Shown here: piece after piece, positions 35,680 through 49,575 of the stretch
Layout: each line of letters starts with the position of its first letter
How positions within the stretch are numbered: the first letter of the stretch is position 1
From: Acipenser ruthenus
Lineage: Eukaryota; Chordata; Actinopteri; Acipenseriformes; Acipenseridae
Assembly (NCBI RefSeq): GCF_902713425.1
Contig: NC_081217.1
Span: 17,140,159 to 17,204,158, forward strand
Direction: 5' to 3'
DNA: 64,000 bases
Translations under genes and position numbers: made by a program
The notes under the pieces: model-generated
Told to the model about the DNA's origin: nothing
Database searches by the model: none
The model's input: only the letters and a program-made list of their open reading frames with translations

Positions 35680-38600
35680 TCAAGCCACGCTGGTCTGCTG
35701 CACTGATCGCTGAGTATAGAAGAGGATATAGGCCTGGGTGTTACACACTTCCTCCACACTACACACGTTCATCTTGGAGTCATTACAGTGAACCCAGAAA
35801 CCTAAAACACACCAAACAAAAAACAAAGGGTTACTCACCGGATTAAAATGCAAAGTGAGAGACACACAGAAAGGTACTGATGGACTCCACTAAATCCATG
35901 TCACGGCTTAATATTTATTTATTCCCTTCTAGGGAGAACCACGGCTATAACCCATTCTACACACTACAGCGGGCTGCTCAATGAAATGTAACATTTGTGA
36001 CAGTGGGGAAGTCATATGTTAAGACCATTGGGAAGACTTGATCAAATCTCACCAGATAAGCGTAGGATGGAAATAAGACTCCCATTTCACAGCACTTTGA
36101 TCCATTCCTGGTTTTACTAGGTGTTTAATAAGACACGTGAGCTTGTTACCGATACACTGTGGATAATCAAGCTACTTTTAAAACCCGGACAGGGTGAATC
36201 TGCTATGCAATAGGAGTCTCATTTCCAGCCCTGCTCTTGCCCTCATTTTCCTCTAAGTGCACACTTGCAGCAGCACTGCTTCACTCACCCCCCTCAGTGT
36301 TGTAGCAGTACGAGGTGTAGTGTCCTGAGCCGAACCCCTTGCCGTGGTGCATGACGACAGCAGACAGGTCGTAGGTAAAGCTCTCCCTGTGGATCGAGGA
36401 CAGAGAGTCCCTGCAGCAGTAAGACTCCATGTTCAAAACCTGGTCGAACGTCACGTGCACGCCAATCTTCTCTCTGTGATTGCGACCGGACCACCTGCAA
36501 ACCAAACAGCGTTGACTGAGCATGCTGCTGGGAAGCAGAGTACCCCCAGTGATGCTTGTGTTTCTACTCAACACTGGCATCACCTGATTTGTGAGTTTGC
36601 AATATCAGAAACTCGGCCACAAACCCCCAGAATTTGGGGAGTTATGAATGAGAAAAGAAACCAGGAAGTCTTATTTGGAAAGTCTTTTCTGGAAAGTAGA
36701 CTTTTTTGGAATCAGCTCAGTTTTTGCAATTGATAACCCCTGTTTTGGAATATCCCCCAAGGTATTTATAACCTTGCAAATGTGAAGCCTGAAAAACAAT
36801 GGCAGGATACTCCTTTAACAGGCAAGATACCAAGTGATACAACAGCGTTCTATAAGGAACATTTCTCTTGTAGGGACAGGTACAGGCAAGATACAAAATA
36901 GCCTATATTTAAATTATATTCTTTTAAAACTAAAATGTATATGTACCAGGGCAGTCTATTTTCACTGTGAAACAATAGGCGCCACATTCGCTGGGCATAT
37001 ACTCCAGTTCTGCTTTTTGAGGTTAGAAATTTTGCAAAAAAAAACAACCAAGGCGTCCAGCAAATTTTGCCCAGTTTCAGTACACAGTACCAATTTATCA
37101 TTATCTTCGCCGAGCCCCATTGCTGAAGCTCCATGTCACTCACCTGAATCTCTTGAGGTGCAGCCGCAGGACCTGAGGTAGCCTGTAGATCAGTAACTGT
37201 TTGCACGCTTCCGCGAGTACCAGAGGCTTTGGGGACGACTTCCGCCTTTTACCTGTGCAGAAAAGCAACAGCAACCACCATAAAATAAAAAGAGGATTCC
37301 AGGAGCGCTATCATCAGGGCTTGCAGGACCTTGTATTTAAATCAACAATACACTATGAGAATCAGATTCTTCTCTAGTGGAGTACCGGCTTCCACGACTG
37401 CAAGCAGGATATCAAAGACCATCTTAAAAGGAATGGGAAAAGAATGCAGCACAGTGCCCAACGCAGAATGGAGTTTCACAAAGTACTACGCCAGTGACCA
37501 TCCACTTCACAATAACGTGGCATCAGAGACAGTAATGAGTGCTGATTGCACTGTACTAAGATGTGCAGTTCTTTATTATTGAGAAACAATAAACAAATCT
37601 CCCAGTGCTGATTAATTCAAGACACTCTGATGTATAATGCAACAGGCAGCATAGACATAAAATCGGAGAGACAGTGCTGGTGGTTACAATGAACATCACA
37701 CAGACTATCACAACGATGCATAGACAGACAGAGATGGTACTGACTGTTGCACTGGTCGCAGGCATAGATCCTCCCCTCCAGAGCTTCGGTCTCTGTGAAC
37801 TTTGCCAGCATCTCCGTGAGCGTGCAGTCGCTGTGATAGGCAGTGGCTGCGGCCCCCTTCTTCACACAGTGATAGCGCTCCGGAAACTCCAGGGACAGAT
37901 CCCAGAACGGCTCCACTGTGTTCGACTTGTAGTTACAGGTCAAGCAGGTCACCTGGAAAAACAGCGCAGACATCATGATGAGAACCACGAGGCGGAGAGT
38001 CACCATCAGACTCACACACACCGATGCCTAGCCGTATTCACAAAGCGTTACTGCTCACTTAAGGGTGCTGCTTTCTCAATGTGAAAATCCATTACGACAG
38101 TTGCTGCACTCAAGTCATCACTAACACTACAAGGGTTATTTCTAAATATCACTAACAGACAGACTGTCACACTGACTCGCACTCACAACTAGAAATAGGT
38201 CTTCTGTTGCAGCAGTTTGATCCACGTTTTGGCAATCAGGTGTGTGACCAAGCTCACAGTAACACCTAGAAAAACTCGGGACCTTATTTTGAAGCAAGAC
38301 CAAATGCAAAGAGGAATAAGACAAAACATATGCAATTAACAACTTAGATGCAGGAAGGAGCAGTTAAATTATTATTGTTATTACTTTGTTTCTTGCCAGT
38401 GTAATTCTACTTGCACTTAAAAAAACTAATAGGGCATTCAATCTGCTTTGCAACGGCTCTGCATACAACCTACTTGGTAATTAGAAATACTAAAAGAAAC
38501 TTCATAAATTCAAATTTCTAAACAAAGCCCAACTGTGCGTCTAATAGTTGTGGATGTAGCTTCCCTACCTGGCTGAGCAGCTGCCCATGGAATATGGTGT

Positions 38601-39951
38601 TGACGACCTTCAGCACCTGCTTGGTGAGCTTCCTCTGGGAGAAGGGGATGACGATCTTGCGCTTGGTCCCCTCCGACTCCAGTTCCTGCTGCACCTTGTC
38701 CAGCAGCTCGCATAGGAACTCCTGCGCGTCCTGCTGGTCGTAGCCTCGGAACGCCGGGATCAGGTTCCATACGGAGTGCAGCATGGCGAAGGGGGAGACC
38801 AGGGCCCAGCGCCCTGACCACATCACCCTGAACAGCGTGTGCAGCTCGTGGCAAAGAGACATCTGCCGGGAGGACCGCGGCTCTTTGGGCTGCACCAGTT
38901 CAGCTGCGTTCAGGCTCGGGGGCAGGCTCTGCTTACTGCCGGACAGCCCCCCCGGCTTGTCATTGCGGCCCGTCCCACCGTTCGAGTGGGGGGTCCCGTT
39001 CACGACCCTGGACTTGTTGACCCCCGAGGTTTTGGCCAGGAGCTCCTCAGTCTCACAGAGGTCCAGCGTGAGGAAGCACTCCCGGAACTTCTGCAGGTGG
39101 CTCAGCACTTGCAGGATCGAATTCATGTAGCAGGTGTTCCCCAGGTTCCTCAGACCTGTCACCCCAGGGGTCACCTTCCGCCTAGACGAGGGATAGCATC
39201 TCCGCCGCTTTCGAGCGCCGCCCAGCGACCTCCGAGAGAGCAGGTGCGTCCGCTCGGGGGGATCCCGAAACTTCCTGGGGATGATGGCATGTTCTCTGGG
39301 CGCCTGCGTCAGCAGCCTGGCACTTTTCCTAGGAGGGGAGCTGGCCAGCTCTTCCAGCAGCCGCTGCTTCACCTCCATCCTCCGCAGCCTCAGTTCCTCC
39401 TTCCTCTTCTCTTTCTCCTGCTTCCTCCGCTCCTCCTCCAGCCGCTGCTGGCCCCTGGAGCTCTTCCCAAACCAGGCTCTCAGGGACTTGCTGAGCAGGG
39501 CTTGGCGCCGGTGCCACAGAGCTGTCTGCATGGCAGGCTGCCTGCCGGACTCGCCATGGGGCTGGGAGCTGGGGCTCTCCCCGGAGGCCAGGGAGCGCAG
39601 GCTGCGGCGGCTGGGCTTGGAGGGGTCTCCCTCCGGGCCGCGCACCACAGTGCTCAGGGCCCCCCTCAGCAGCTTCAGGTCCCCCTCGGCGTTGTCGTTG
39701 AGCACATAGTCGTCGCACAGGTAGCAGAAGACGTTGCGCTCGTGGACCTCCATGGCGAGCGGGTGCCGCGACTCCTGGAAGTGTTTCAGGGCATGCTCCT
39801 CCATGTAGTGCCCACAGGCCACGTGCGAGCACTTGAGGCAGGCCCACACTGACTCTGTTGTTTGGCAGTCTACGCAGCGCCATTTCTGGGGGTTCAGGAT
39901 GGAGTGGTCCTGGGCCAGACGCAGCCTGCCCACGTGTTTGCATCGATCCAT
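35680..39951 (-). CDS. usp49: Ubiquitin carboxyl-terminal hydrolase 49
   Basis: Five coding exons on the minus strand: 39951-38569, 37952-37745, 37252-37144, 36494-36289 and 35801-35680. Phases agree and give 675 aa (human about 688). The start [20 protein letters not shown] equals human USP49 as I remember it and separates it from USP44. A UBP zinc finger fills residues 1 to about 100 ([25 protein letters not shown]), followed by an Arg/Glu-rich coiled stretch. The C19 protease has its Cys box [13 protein letters not shown] (Cys274), a QQDAQEFL block and the His box GHYTSYCY (His625), so it looks active. USP49 removes ubiquitin from histone H2B and acts with splicing factors in the nucleus. 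The 60 bp before the ATG belong to the same exon; an acceptor at 40012-40013 shows that a further 5' exon exists. Confidence 0.96.
36064..36233. mobile_element. Palindromic MITE family A copy
   Basis: Both arms are present (GGATGGAAATAAGACTCCC and TAGGAGTCTCATTTCCAGCC) with the usual centre. It lies in the last usp49 intron, 55 bp from exon 4. Confidence 0.8.
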
Positions 39952-40011
39952 CGCTCAGCAATGCATACACTTGATCAGGACTGCGACCTCCCCTCTGCGC
40001 GAGAACTCATC
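39952..40011 (-). other. usp49: usp49 5' untranslated part of coding exon 1
   Basis: A pyrimidine-rich acceptor (TTTGCCTCCCTTCTCCAG) ends at 40012, so these 60 bp should be 5' UTR joined to an exon further upstream on the minus strand. Confidence 0.55.
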
Positions 40012-43000
40012 CTGGAGAAGGGAGGCAAAGACAGGTCAGTATGCACACCGCGTCACCGCACCCTGCTTCATTAGAAACCTGCACCCTGCTTCATTAGAAA
40101 CCTACACTTGTACAAGTTCTGACTTTTTTTTTTTTTTTTTAAATACTGAAGAAACACACAAAAACAGTGAATTAGTGAAGGGCCCTTGTACAGGAAAATA
40201 TAGGACCCAACAACGAATTAACCACATGAGTGAAATAATGAATCTGATAAATATCGAGGGAGCAGTCCAGGCATGTCTAATGAGGCTCATAGTGAACACA
40301 GGAACGGAGCACACTGCTGTTCATTGGGAGTTGTGATTCCCACGGCACACAGCGCTGTGCAGTACTTACTGTGACACTGACCCGGTACTCACTGACGCCG
40401 GGGACTGAACCGTCACCATCTCAGCCAGCAGGGTGGCTCACAACACGCTGCTCAACAGGCTGAGACGCATCTTCACGTTGCAAAAGCAAACCAGCACTGA
40501 AAAAGTCAAAGAGAACAGCTGTGAGTGTAGGGGAGAGGAAATGCAAGGAGAAGGGCCTGAGAGACAGTAACTACACCTCGACAGATGAGCCACAGCCTGC
40601 TACAGGCTAACTTTAAATCCTACAATCCCTGAACCCATTGGAGAGGCTCTTTTAAGCAACCATAAAGGCAGCAAAAACCTAAAAAAAAGAAACCCAACAC
40701 AACTTCCACATAAATTAAACTTCCGAGAACAAACACACACACTTATGTAATCAGAGTTCATTTTTATACTTCTGCACAAAAGAGAAATTAGACAGATGTA
40801 ACACAAAATACATTGACAATGTCTCATTTTATTACCAGAAAGTTTCCTTTTTTGTATCAGCATAACTTATGATGGAGTGTTTCGAGTGATTTTTATAGGT
40901 TTGTATTTTCTTTCTATTGAATACATGTGTGTTCAAAGCACAGAGCTTGCATAATCATTGCAAGTCTTGCTCTTGTGTGGCCCTAGCATCATCCAAGCAC
41001 ATCCCTGGGGATTGTACTGCTATGGGCACTCTGAACCTCAAACAATGTAGCCCAACCCTGGCTGCTCCAACCATACAGCCACATTTTCCAAGACCCTGTT
41101 GCTAAGCAGATTTAAATTTAGCTCCTCCCTGCCTTTAGCCATTCAGCACTGCCGAATGTACAGACCATGCAGCAAAACCAAGTGAGAGAGGCAGACAATC
41201 TCAACATTAGCCCCTTCACTCAGTCTCCCTGTGCCTCTGTCTCTCTCTAGGCGTCTCAGCTTCTCCTTTGTAAATATTCCCTTAACTGAAAATTAACAGC
41301 AGCTGGCTTCCACCGTCTCAGATTGGCAGATATGCCAGCATCAAAGGGAACAAGTGCCATGGTAACATTCTGATGGACCTCATTTGCATAAAAACCAGTT
41401 AATTATGAGGCATCATTAGCATCTGGGATTCCGCATCCTAGTCATGATGCGCATTAACATTTTAAATGGCAGGGGATATATAGAGAGAGAAGACAGAAGG
41501 AAAAAAAAAAAAAAGTAAAATCCTATTTTAGAAATAGTACTTATTTATTTAAATATGTGTTGATTTATGCACTTGTTTTATATATTTAAAAAGAAAAGTC
41601 AAAAGTATTTGTTAAATTAGTCTTCTATGCAATAGCAGGAATGTGCATCCGTTTTAAATAGCAAGACACCATTGTTGTTAATCTGCTGTATTTCTCATCT
41701 ACAAACAGCAGATGAAAAGCAGTAACTGATGAGAGTTCATCTTGGTGTATCTTTTAAACGTTACCGGATCACTACAGGGCATCATTAAAACTAAAATGTG
41801 GGGGGTGCTGTGAATTCACACACTTGGAACCTGTACCAGGCTTTCACACGTTGTCCAAGCAGTTACAGCAGCAGATTCCTTTTTTGTTAAACAAACATAG
41901 CGTTCTGTAATTCAATCCCCGGAAGTCCGACAGACCCCTTTCAGTGACATCAGTAGCACAATACATGGAGGGGTGCGGAAAACCCCACTTCCATTTTGAA
42001 TTATTGTAAAATCATCAGGTACGAGCAAGCTGGCTAATCAGACTCATGCTAAACCTGCTCAAAAAATTATGAGATTTATTCCAAGTTTTTAAACAAGCAG
42101 TCACACCCTTGTTTGTGCATCTTAAGTCCCTAAACTGCTGGAAGAAATCCAGACGAATGTGGCAAGGAAGAATGGCTTTACCCTGATCAGTTCAGAGAGT
42201 ATTTTGGAGAGCCTGATCCCTTTTGTAACACATGATATTTTTTGAATGCAGGACAAGTGAAGCAGGACCACACCCCTGACACGTGGACATGCATGTTTAT
42301 GGCTGAGGGAGCTGGACGACACAACCCACACCAGTAACCTCCCCTGTAGAAGCCTCTACTGCAGCAAGGCTGGAGCTGACAGGCTATTGGAAATGCATGA
42401 CGTGTGGCGGGAGCTGTTTCAGCAGGGATATTGATCACTGTCTGGTGACAGTTAACAATCTCTTTCCTTCATGCATAGCCGGCTGCACAAAGCAGGGACA
42501 GACAGAGACAGACAGGCAGGCAGTATGGACACGGTCACACTGCTATAATCAGTGCTGGGACAAATATCTGTATATTCCAAAAAACATTTCTCTACTGTTA
42601 TTCGAAGACAAATAAGCACGTCCATGGCCGCCAGAAATTACACAGTTGATAGAAATTAAATTAGCAAGTGGGAAAATAGCTCCTTCTGTATGCGATAGAA
42701 CCCGAGACCTGCAGCCTTAAACTTTGAAACTTCTGCAGTGCACAAGCAATGTAATGTTCAGCCAGTTCTGAGTGTAATGAGGCCTGGTTGTTACTGGTTC
42801 TGCAGTATACTACTACAAGAAGAATGCTTTATTTACGACAGCAGTTCTATTTAAACCCCCCATTTAGGAGGAAAGCCTGAACAACAGGTCAGAACAGGTA
42901 TACCATTTCTTAAACACTGAACCCTGATTAGCCTGTCAACAAGAGAACAACATTCTATGTGTTCTGAACCACAAACTTGGCGAAAGAAAACAGACAAGAG

Positions 43001-43344
43001 CCGTTATAAACTAGATATGACAGAAGTAGTATTTATTCTAGCCTAAAGGAGTCTCCAACGCTAAACTGACATTTGCGCAATCCTAAAAACATGAGCTGAA
43101 TGTGACGTGTAAGAAAAGTGTGCGAGTGCAGTACTCATTTAGTAATGTAACCCTGCCTCACCCTATTCTTTTCTTCACTTTTTTTTGTTGAACTTAATTT
43201 GTTTTTTGTCCCATGGCCCATACAGCTTCTGAAGCACTCAATAAAAACTCGCTGTGTGTGTGTGATGTGTAATGCCTCCAAGTTAACCCCTCCTCCCCCT
43301 TCCAAATTACAAATTAGATTAAGCTTTCCATGTTTACTTTGTAT

Positions 43345-43549
43345 AAAGATGGGTACAGAATTACAATCCCACCTAGAACTGAATCAGTATGTCCCAAAAC
43401 AAGACAGCAGTTTGCTCCATTCTTTGTTTTACTATGTGTTTAATTATACACCTGAGATTGTTACTTGTACACTGTGACTAATCAAGCTCCTATTAAAACC
43501 AGGAATGGGTGAAACAGCTATGCAATGGGTGTTTTAGTTCCATCCCTGT
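43345..43549. mobile_element. Palindromic MITE family A copy, diverged
   Basis: The right arm (ATGCAATGGGTGTTTTAGTT, CCATCCCTG) and centre (ACCTGAGATTGTTAC) are clear, and the left arm is worn. Confidence 0.65.
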
Positions 43550-44867
43550 ATATGCTTTTAGAGGTTTTTTAGCAGAACCCAGCAAAGGGACATACAGGTA
43601 CCAAATGGAGTATCATCGTGTCCCAGCAAAACACTGCCAGCCACAATCCCATCCAGGGTGCGTTCACTAATCCTCATAAATCCTCTAAATAATTTAGGTT
43701 GAGCCGTGCTGTAAAAGCTCCAGTGGACCGGTCCCCATCCCTGATCTCCTTCACGGAGTGTTAATGTCAAACATCAATACATTTCAACCTGAACTGATCA
43801 AAAAGCCTCTCCGACCCCAAAGTCCCCTCAGTAATCACCCCTGTAGCGCCTGTGCTAGTCCACCGAGTCTACAGCCATTTAGCATTAATCCCCCAGATGA
43901 GGATCAACTCTGCTTATTCACCCCCCAGACCCGGCAGGCTTAAACAGAGCACATGCCTTGGGCTTCCAGCAGCAAGCATGGACTCTCACTCGCCGCCTGT
44001 TCTTTTGTGAGTGCTACCCTTTCATGTTTTTAGCGTGCGTGATCGTGATATTTGGTGCGCAAACGCTTGCAAGTAAAATGACTTGTGATACTAGAGGTTT
44101 TCCTACACCAACATTAAAGTGAGTTTAACTGCGTGCCTCTATACTAATATAAAATAGCTATCAACTACCAAATGCAGTGATAAGGTAGGCAATAATTGTA
44201 GTCCTCTACATGGCTCCTGAGTGATGATTAAATGTGATTTTTTATTTCTGGGATAATTACACCGCATTTTCTCATTAAAAGGTTTTGCTTTTTATGGAAA
44301 CAGCCCATCATTAATGATCTTTTGATCTTATTGTCATACAAACTAAGTCCTACAGGACCATCACATTTATCATCTTTGGTATTCCAGTGATATAAAATTA
44401 GATAACCTTACACCTTAATCGTGCACTAGTAATTTTCTGTGTGCATCGACAGCTCAACACAAAAATGTAATACTCAACACGACGGACAATAGTCAGACAT
44501 GAAAACAACAGGGGCAAAGCAATGCTGTCACGACTTGAAACCTGTGTATACCAGCACTTGATCCCAACCTAGCTAATGGAATAGCACTCATAATAAGAAC
44601 ATTCAGGGAAGGTAAGCCTCACACTTACAAAATTACAATTTTGCAGTAATGTCACGAATAAGCAATCTGCACTGGATTTTACGCAATTTTGCAACACAGC
44701 CCCCCAAAAAATAATTTCATGCCCTGATGAGAATGTACTTGGCTTGCACACTAAAATTAAATAACATGCCATCCTTGACGGTCAGGATTTAAAAAAAAAA
44801 AAAATCTGCTTTTTCCAGACAGGAGATGCATAAATATACATAGATAATCCCTGCTCTTAAAGACAGG

Positions 44868-45000
<133 letters not shown>

Positions 45001-45038
45001 TGTGGTGTACGCTCTGAACCAACAGCTGAAAGCCAAAT

Positions 45039-45345
45039 CAGGGACGGGTTCCTGTTTTTCAATTTCTCTTCCAATTGCAATGCCTTCGAAGGAGTTGGAA
45101 TTGGAATTGATATTTTAAAGACGACATGGTATTTCTTTGTGATTTGTTTCAAATAAAAGCAGTTAAACAATGTCATTGACTAACAGGGACTTCAACTGAA
45201 ATAATTTGTTGCCACTGTGAGAAGCTAATTTTATCAGAATACTGCTAACTGCAGTTTTGATCAATGATGTGTTGGAATTGATTAAAAGGGAATGGATTTA
45301 AAAAAATAAATTGGAATTGAAAAACAAGAATTGACCGCAACCCTA
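45039..45345. mobile_element. Palindromic MITE family B copy
   Basis: It begins GGGACGGGTTCCTGTTTTTC and ends with AAAAACAAGAATTGACCGCA then ACCCT, the inverse arm. The inside is rich in AATTGGAATTG words, with the family centre TTTTGATCAATGATGTGTTG. Confidence 0.75.
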
Positions 45346-46996
45346 ATTCAAATGTTATATGTTTAACTTTTCACCGTCCTTGTTTTCATCAGACACAATT
45401 CTACAAAAGCTATTTGTAAGAATGAATTTCCTTCATGACTAACACCACTCTAATGTATGCAATATGCACCTAACAGGCAGCAGCTACATCACGTTGTTGA
45501 GATCTGGTTTGTTTAAACTCTGAAGCTTGTAGAAATGCGGTCAGTGGGCTGCACGCCAGAATCACCAACTTTATTTGTTTGATGCATTGTTGAGTTTAAG
45601 TCCTTACTTAAGTTACAATACTGTCTATTTCCTCACATGTGGCAAGCATAATTTGTAGCACCTTCCTGAAATTAATTTACTCCTCACTCAATCTGTTTGG
45701 CATATCTGATTTGAGAATAAATAAATGAACTTGATGCCAACTGATAGAAAACATCTCAGTATTTACAAGAAAATGGCAACATGCAAATTTAACTCAAATC
45801 ATGCAAAAAAAAAAAAACAGTAAGTGTAGCATATACTGTAGAGTTGCTCTTATTACTGCATTTTCTAAATTAATTAAACCTGCTTGCTCCCCTCAATCTG
45901 CTCCTGAATGCAAATCCTTGTAAAAAAAACGTCTTTTATTTTAGTCTGGTCTAGATATTACGATGGCAGCTATACTACATTAAAATGCTAACTTTAGTGG
46001 ACTCTGAAAACACGTTTATACAGTAAGCTTTCTGTAACGTACCACACGGCAGTTTTGCGTATGCATTTTAAAATAAACTTTACAAGACTCATCCAGGACA
46101 AGTTATATCAGTCGCACTTGTTAGCAGTTTTGTTGATGATATGACGAAGAACCGGGGCACCGGGTTAGAAACCTCCGTCAGACTACGACAGCAGGAAGAG
46201 GTTTTGTGTGCATGGAATTAGTTTAATATGACACGCTTCACCACAACACGTAGGATGATTTTCATAATGTAATGTCGGGTGTCAGATTTAAGCAAGTCCG
46301 TATTTATTTTTAAACCATACTTATTGTATCGCCTTAGCCGTTTTTTGTTTTAGTTTTTTTAAACATAACCACCACGAAATAAAGTTTCACCGACGACTTG
46401 GTTACCGTATCGAGACATTTGTAAATAACACTAACTCTAGCCAAATAACTTTAAGCTCTAACCCTGACGTTTAAAAACAAGAAGCATTGTGTTTCTTAAC
46501 ATACAGACGCAATCGCTGTTCCTTCTACAGATAAATGCCGGATATTTGTTGTAAATTCAAGCGCTTATCGTTATCCTAACCCGAACAATAACCCTGCACT
46601 TACCCTTCAGAACAAAGAGACTGCCGCTAACAAACTCTCCTCGACTCCGAGTCCAGGGCTCAGCTTTATCCACAACAGTACCAGGAGAAGAAAAAAATAA
46701 TAATAATAAAAAAACCTGTCCCTCTTTCTGCTGAACACCAGCGCGGGTCTGAATCACAAATATAAAATAAACTTTAAAAACATAAACCAAAACAACAGGA
46801 GGTCACTCCAAAAAAAAAAAAAAAATTCTCATTCCTTCAAAAGAAAAAGAAAAAAAACGTTTTCAACTTTTAAAGGCTGTAAACTCGTGTCATAACAGGC
46901 GGGGCTGTAGATCAGAATGCCGCTATATAACGTTGTTAGATGTATTCAAAAAAATATTTCAATAAAAAAAACAATTTTTGGGTAGCTTTTATTTAC

Positions 46997-47060
46997 CGCC
47001 ATCATCAGCACGCGCGAGCTGTCATCGACCGCGAGACAACCGAACCGCAGAGTTTCCTCC
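46997..47060 (-). promoter_or_regulatory. Candidate usp49 promoter and non-coding first exon
   Basis: On the minus strand a CCAAT word (GGCCAATCAG, about 47.08 kb) is followed by CpG-bearing sequence and by a donor-like GGCG|GTAAAT at 46997/46996. This fits a 5' exon for usp49, whose coding exon starts with an acceptor. There is no transcript evidence, and the right border is a guess. Confidence 0.35.
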
Positions 47061-47547
47061 TCCTCTGCTCGCTGATTGGCCACAGGGTGATCAATCTCTG
47101 ACAAAGCTTCAGATCTTATTGGTGGTTAGTCCATCAATTCGCTTACTTTTTCGGTGAATGGCCTATTCACAAAACAAATTGCGTCTTCTTTAGGGGAGCC
47201 CTCTTTCTGATTCGGTGGTAAATTCCTAAGTGACCGGCGTAGCCGTGCGGCTTAACTTTGAAACTGTTCGCGGCGGGCGTTTCTATTCAGGAACAAGTAC
47301 GCAATGCGCTTCTCAGTCCTTTACCAAGGCTGTCGGTTTACAATGAGGGCTACGTACTTTGCGCAGCCGCGGGAAATAAGTTAGGTTGGATGGAAAGGGT
47401 AAATAAGGTATTCCACAGACAAAGCACTTTTTTAAAGAGACAGTGCCATTTAACTCAATGCGAAGTCCATAATAGTAGAGAGGAAAATGCTGTAAGATTT
47501 TCATCCAAAACACTCTCTCTCTCTCTCTCTCTCTATATAGTTATTAG

Positions 47548-47640
47548 CTATCTAGGTAAAGTACCTTGCTCAAGGGTACAGCAGCAGTGTCCCCCACTTG
47601 GGATTGAACCCACGACCTTCCGGTCAAGAGTCCAGAAAAC
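47548..47640 (-). repeat. tRNA-derived SINE fragment
   Basis: On the minus strand GGTCGTGGGTTCAATCCC holds a good B box (GGTTCAATCCC), followed by CTTGAGCAAGGTACTTTACC, a common SINE body word in fish. Only a part is present. Confidence 0.6.
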
Positions 47641-48832
47641 ATTTTATTCCCTAAGACTTATTCATAATGTGCAAGTCCTTCCTTTACTAAGATATTGGAT
47701 GCGCTGTGACATTTCTATAGAATTTCCACAGACGTTAGATTTGCTTTGACTGTCACAGTTTAAGATCACTTCATGTGCAGAAGGCATTAGGGCCCCTAGG
47801 ACCACACAGAGTCTATGCTGCACAGCATTTAAGTGAGGGGCATAGGTGAGGGCCCTTGTTGCAGAGGAATTGCATTTAGTTGTAAGAGCCGTGTATAAGT
47901 GTTGTGCCAGTCAGTGAATATATATTCCAGAAAATGATGAAAACTACTACATTTACAGATTTTCTTTACAATGGTGTGCCAATATAATATTACTGTAGGT
48001 TTAAGAATTATACAAGTGCAGTGCATTCCAATGAATTACATACATGATAATTGCATATTCCTGTTAACTTTAAAAAAATGAAGCACATTTCCTATGAAAA
48101 TGAACATGTAGTCGATTCTTGTGAAATACATACCCCGTGTGCCGCACATACAAAAGAAATGTACTTCACAATTGTACGCAATTATGAGGTGCACAATTAA
48201 ATGTATTACTGTATATGTTACTGAGAATTGCATAAAACAGTTACAGTAGGCACATGAGCTATGCAATTAACAACAATCTAGTGTAATATGACTTCACGTG
48301 ATGTGCTTCTGGAATTATTTAAAGCTGGATTTCAATGTCTCTTAATAAATTCAGTATGTATTGCAGACTTCACCAGCCGAATTGTTTGTGTTTACAGTTA
48401 TACAAACAGGAACTTGAGCCCTCATACTAAATTTCCTGGAGGTATTCTGGGCAGTTCTAAAGGTTTTCTTGCACTCATCTAGTTTTTTTGGGGTGGATCT
48501 GGCAACACGGATTCTGTTGTAGAATGATCTGACTTGCATTGTGCAGTTCACTGAACGCGCTGCATCACGGTCACCCAAACTTTACCCAGTCAGGGGGAAA
48601 GACTTCTTTAAATTGTCCTCTGCTGGGATTTTGCTACTCCTCTGATGTTACAAAATGTTAGTTTACAGACGGAAAAAAAACCACATAGATGCAGAGCGCA
48701 ATAGGTGAGCCATCTGTTGAAGGCGTGAAGTCACTCTTTCAATGTGTAGAGCCAGAACGTTTGTGTTTGCCACTTCCATAGGTTCTACTACCTTCAATAC
48801 CTGGGACAGGACTGCCCCAAGGCTGAAGTGTG

Positions 48833-49075
48833 GGAGGCTGTGTGGTCCCGGTGGTTAAAGAAAAGGGCTTGTAAACAGGAGGTCCCCGGTTCAAATCCCA
48901 CCTCAGCCACTGACTCACTGTGTGACCCTGAGCAAGTCACTTAACCTCCTTGTGCTCCGTCTTTCGGGTGAGACGTAATTGTAAGTGGCTCTGCAGCTGA
49001 TGCATAGTTCACACACCCTAGTCTCTGTAAGTTGCCTTGGATAAAGGCGTCTGCTAAGTAAACAAATAATAATAA
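48833..49075 (+). mobile_element. tRNA-derived SINE, full length
   Basis: A tRNA-like head has box A (GGTGGTTAAAG) and box B (GGTTCAAATCCC). The body follows (GAGCAAGTCACTTAACCTCC) with a 3' tail that includes TTGGATAAAGGCGTCTGCTAA, then AATAATAATAA. This tail word is shared with fish L2-type LINEs. It is not a tRNA gene. Confidence 0.85.
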
Positions 49076-49213
49076 AATTATGGGAGAAAAAACATCAAAC
49101 CTGCAAATACATTTATTGAGTAAATATGTATGACATGGTCTGCATAATATCAAGACCAGCTCACTGTGGGAAAGGTCCAATTTAACCCTTAATTTAACCC
49201 TTAAGACTGAGTT

Positions 49214-49490
49214 CAATAATAATAATAATTTAATCATTTAGCAGATGCTTTTATCCAAAGCAAATCATAGAGACTAGGGGTGTGAACTATGCTTCATCAA
49301 CAACTGCTGCTGCAGAGACACTTCCAATAGGACCTTGTTTGTTTTACATCTCATCCGATGTACGGAGCACAAGGAGGTTAAGTGACTTGCTCAGGGTCAC
49401 ACACAGTGAGTCAGTGGCTGAGCTGGGATTTGAATCAGGAGCATCCTCGTATCAAGCCCTTTTCTTTAACCACTGTACAACCAAGCCTCA
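49214..49490 (-). mobile_element. tRNA-derived SINE, same family, opposite strand
   Basis: It reads on the minus strand: head with GGTTAAAGAAAAGGGCTTGA and a B box (GATTCAAATCCC), body GAGCAAGTCACTTAACCTCC, tail TTGGATAAAAGCATCTGCTAA, then ATTATTATTATT. Together with the copy at 48.8 kb it forms an inverted SINE pair 140 bp apart. Confidence 0.85.
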
Positions 49491-49575
49491 CACTGATAGA
49501 CTCCTGCATGGTAAATGATTTACTACCTTAAGGAAAAAAATATACAGCCACACATTGTGTGTGTGTGTGATGTGC

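Noticed and set aside
35640-35700. SINE-like B box (GGGTTCAAGCC)
   Set aside because: No A box, body or tail was found around it and it overlaps the usp49 stop region.
38839-39852. A 337-aa open frame on the plus strand
   Set aside because: It lies antisense to the GC-rich first coding exon of usp49; no family features; a shadow of the real frame.
48833-48910. tRNA gene suggested by good A and B boxes
   Set aside because: The head joins directly to a SINE body and tail, and a second copy exists nearby; no closed acceptor stem was found.
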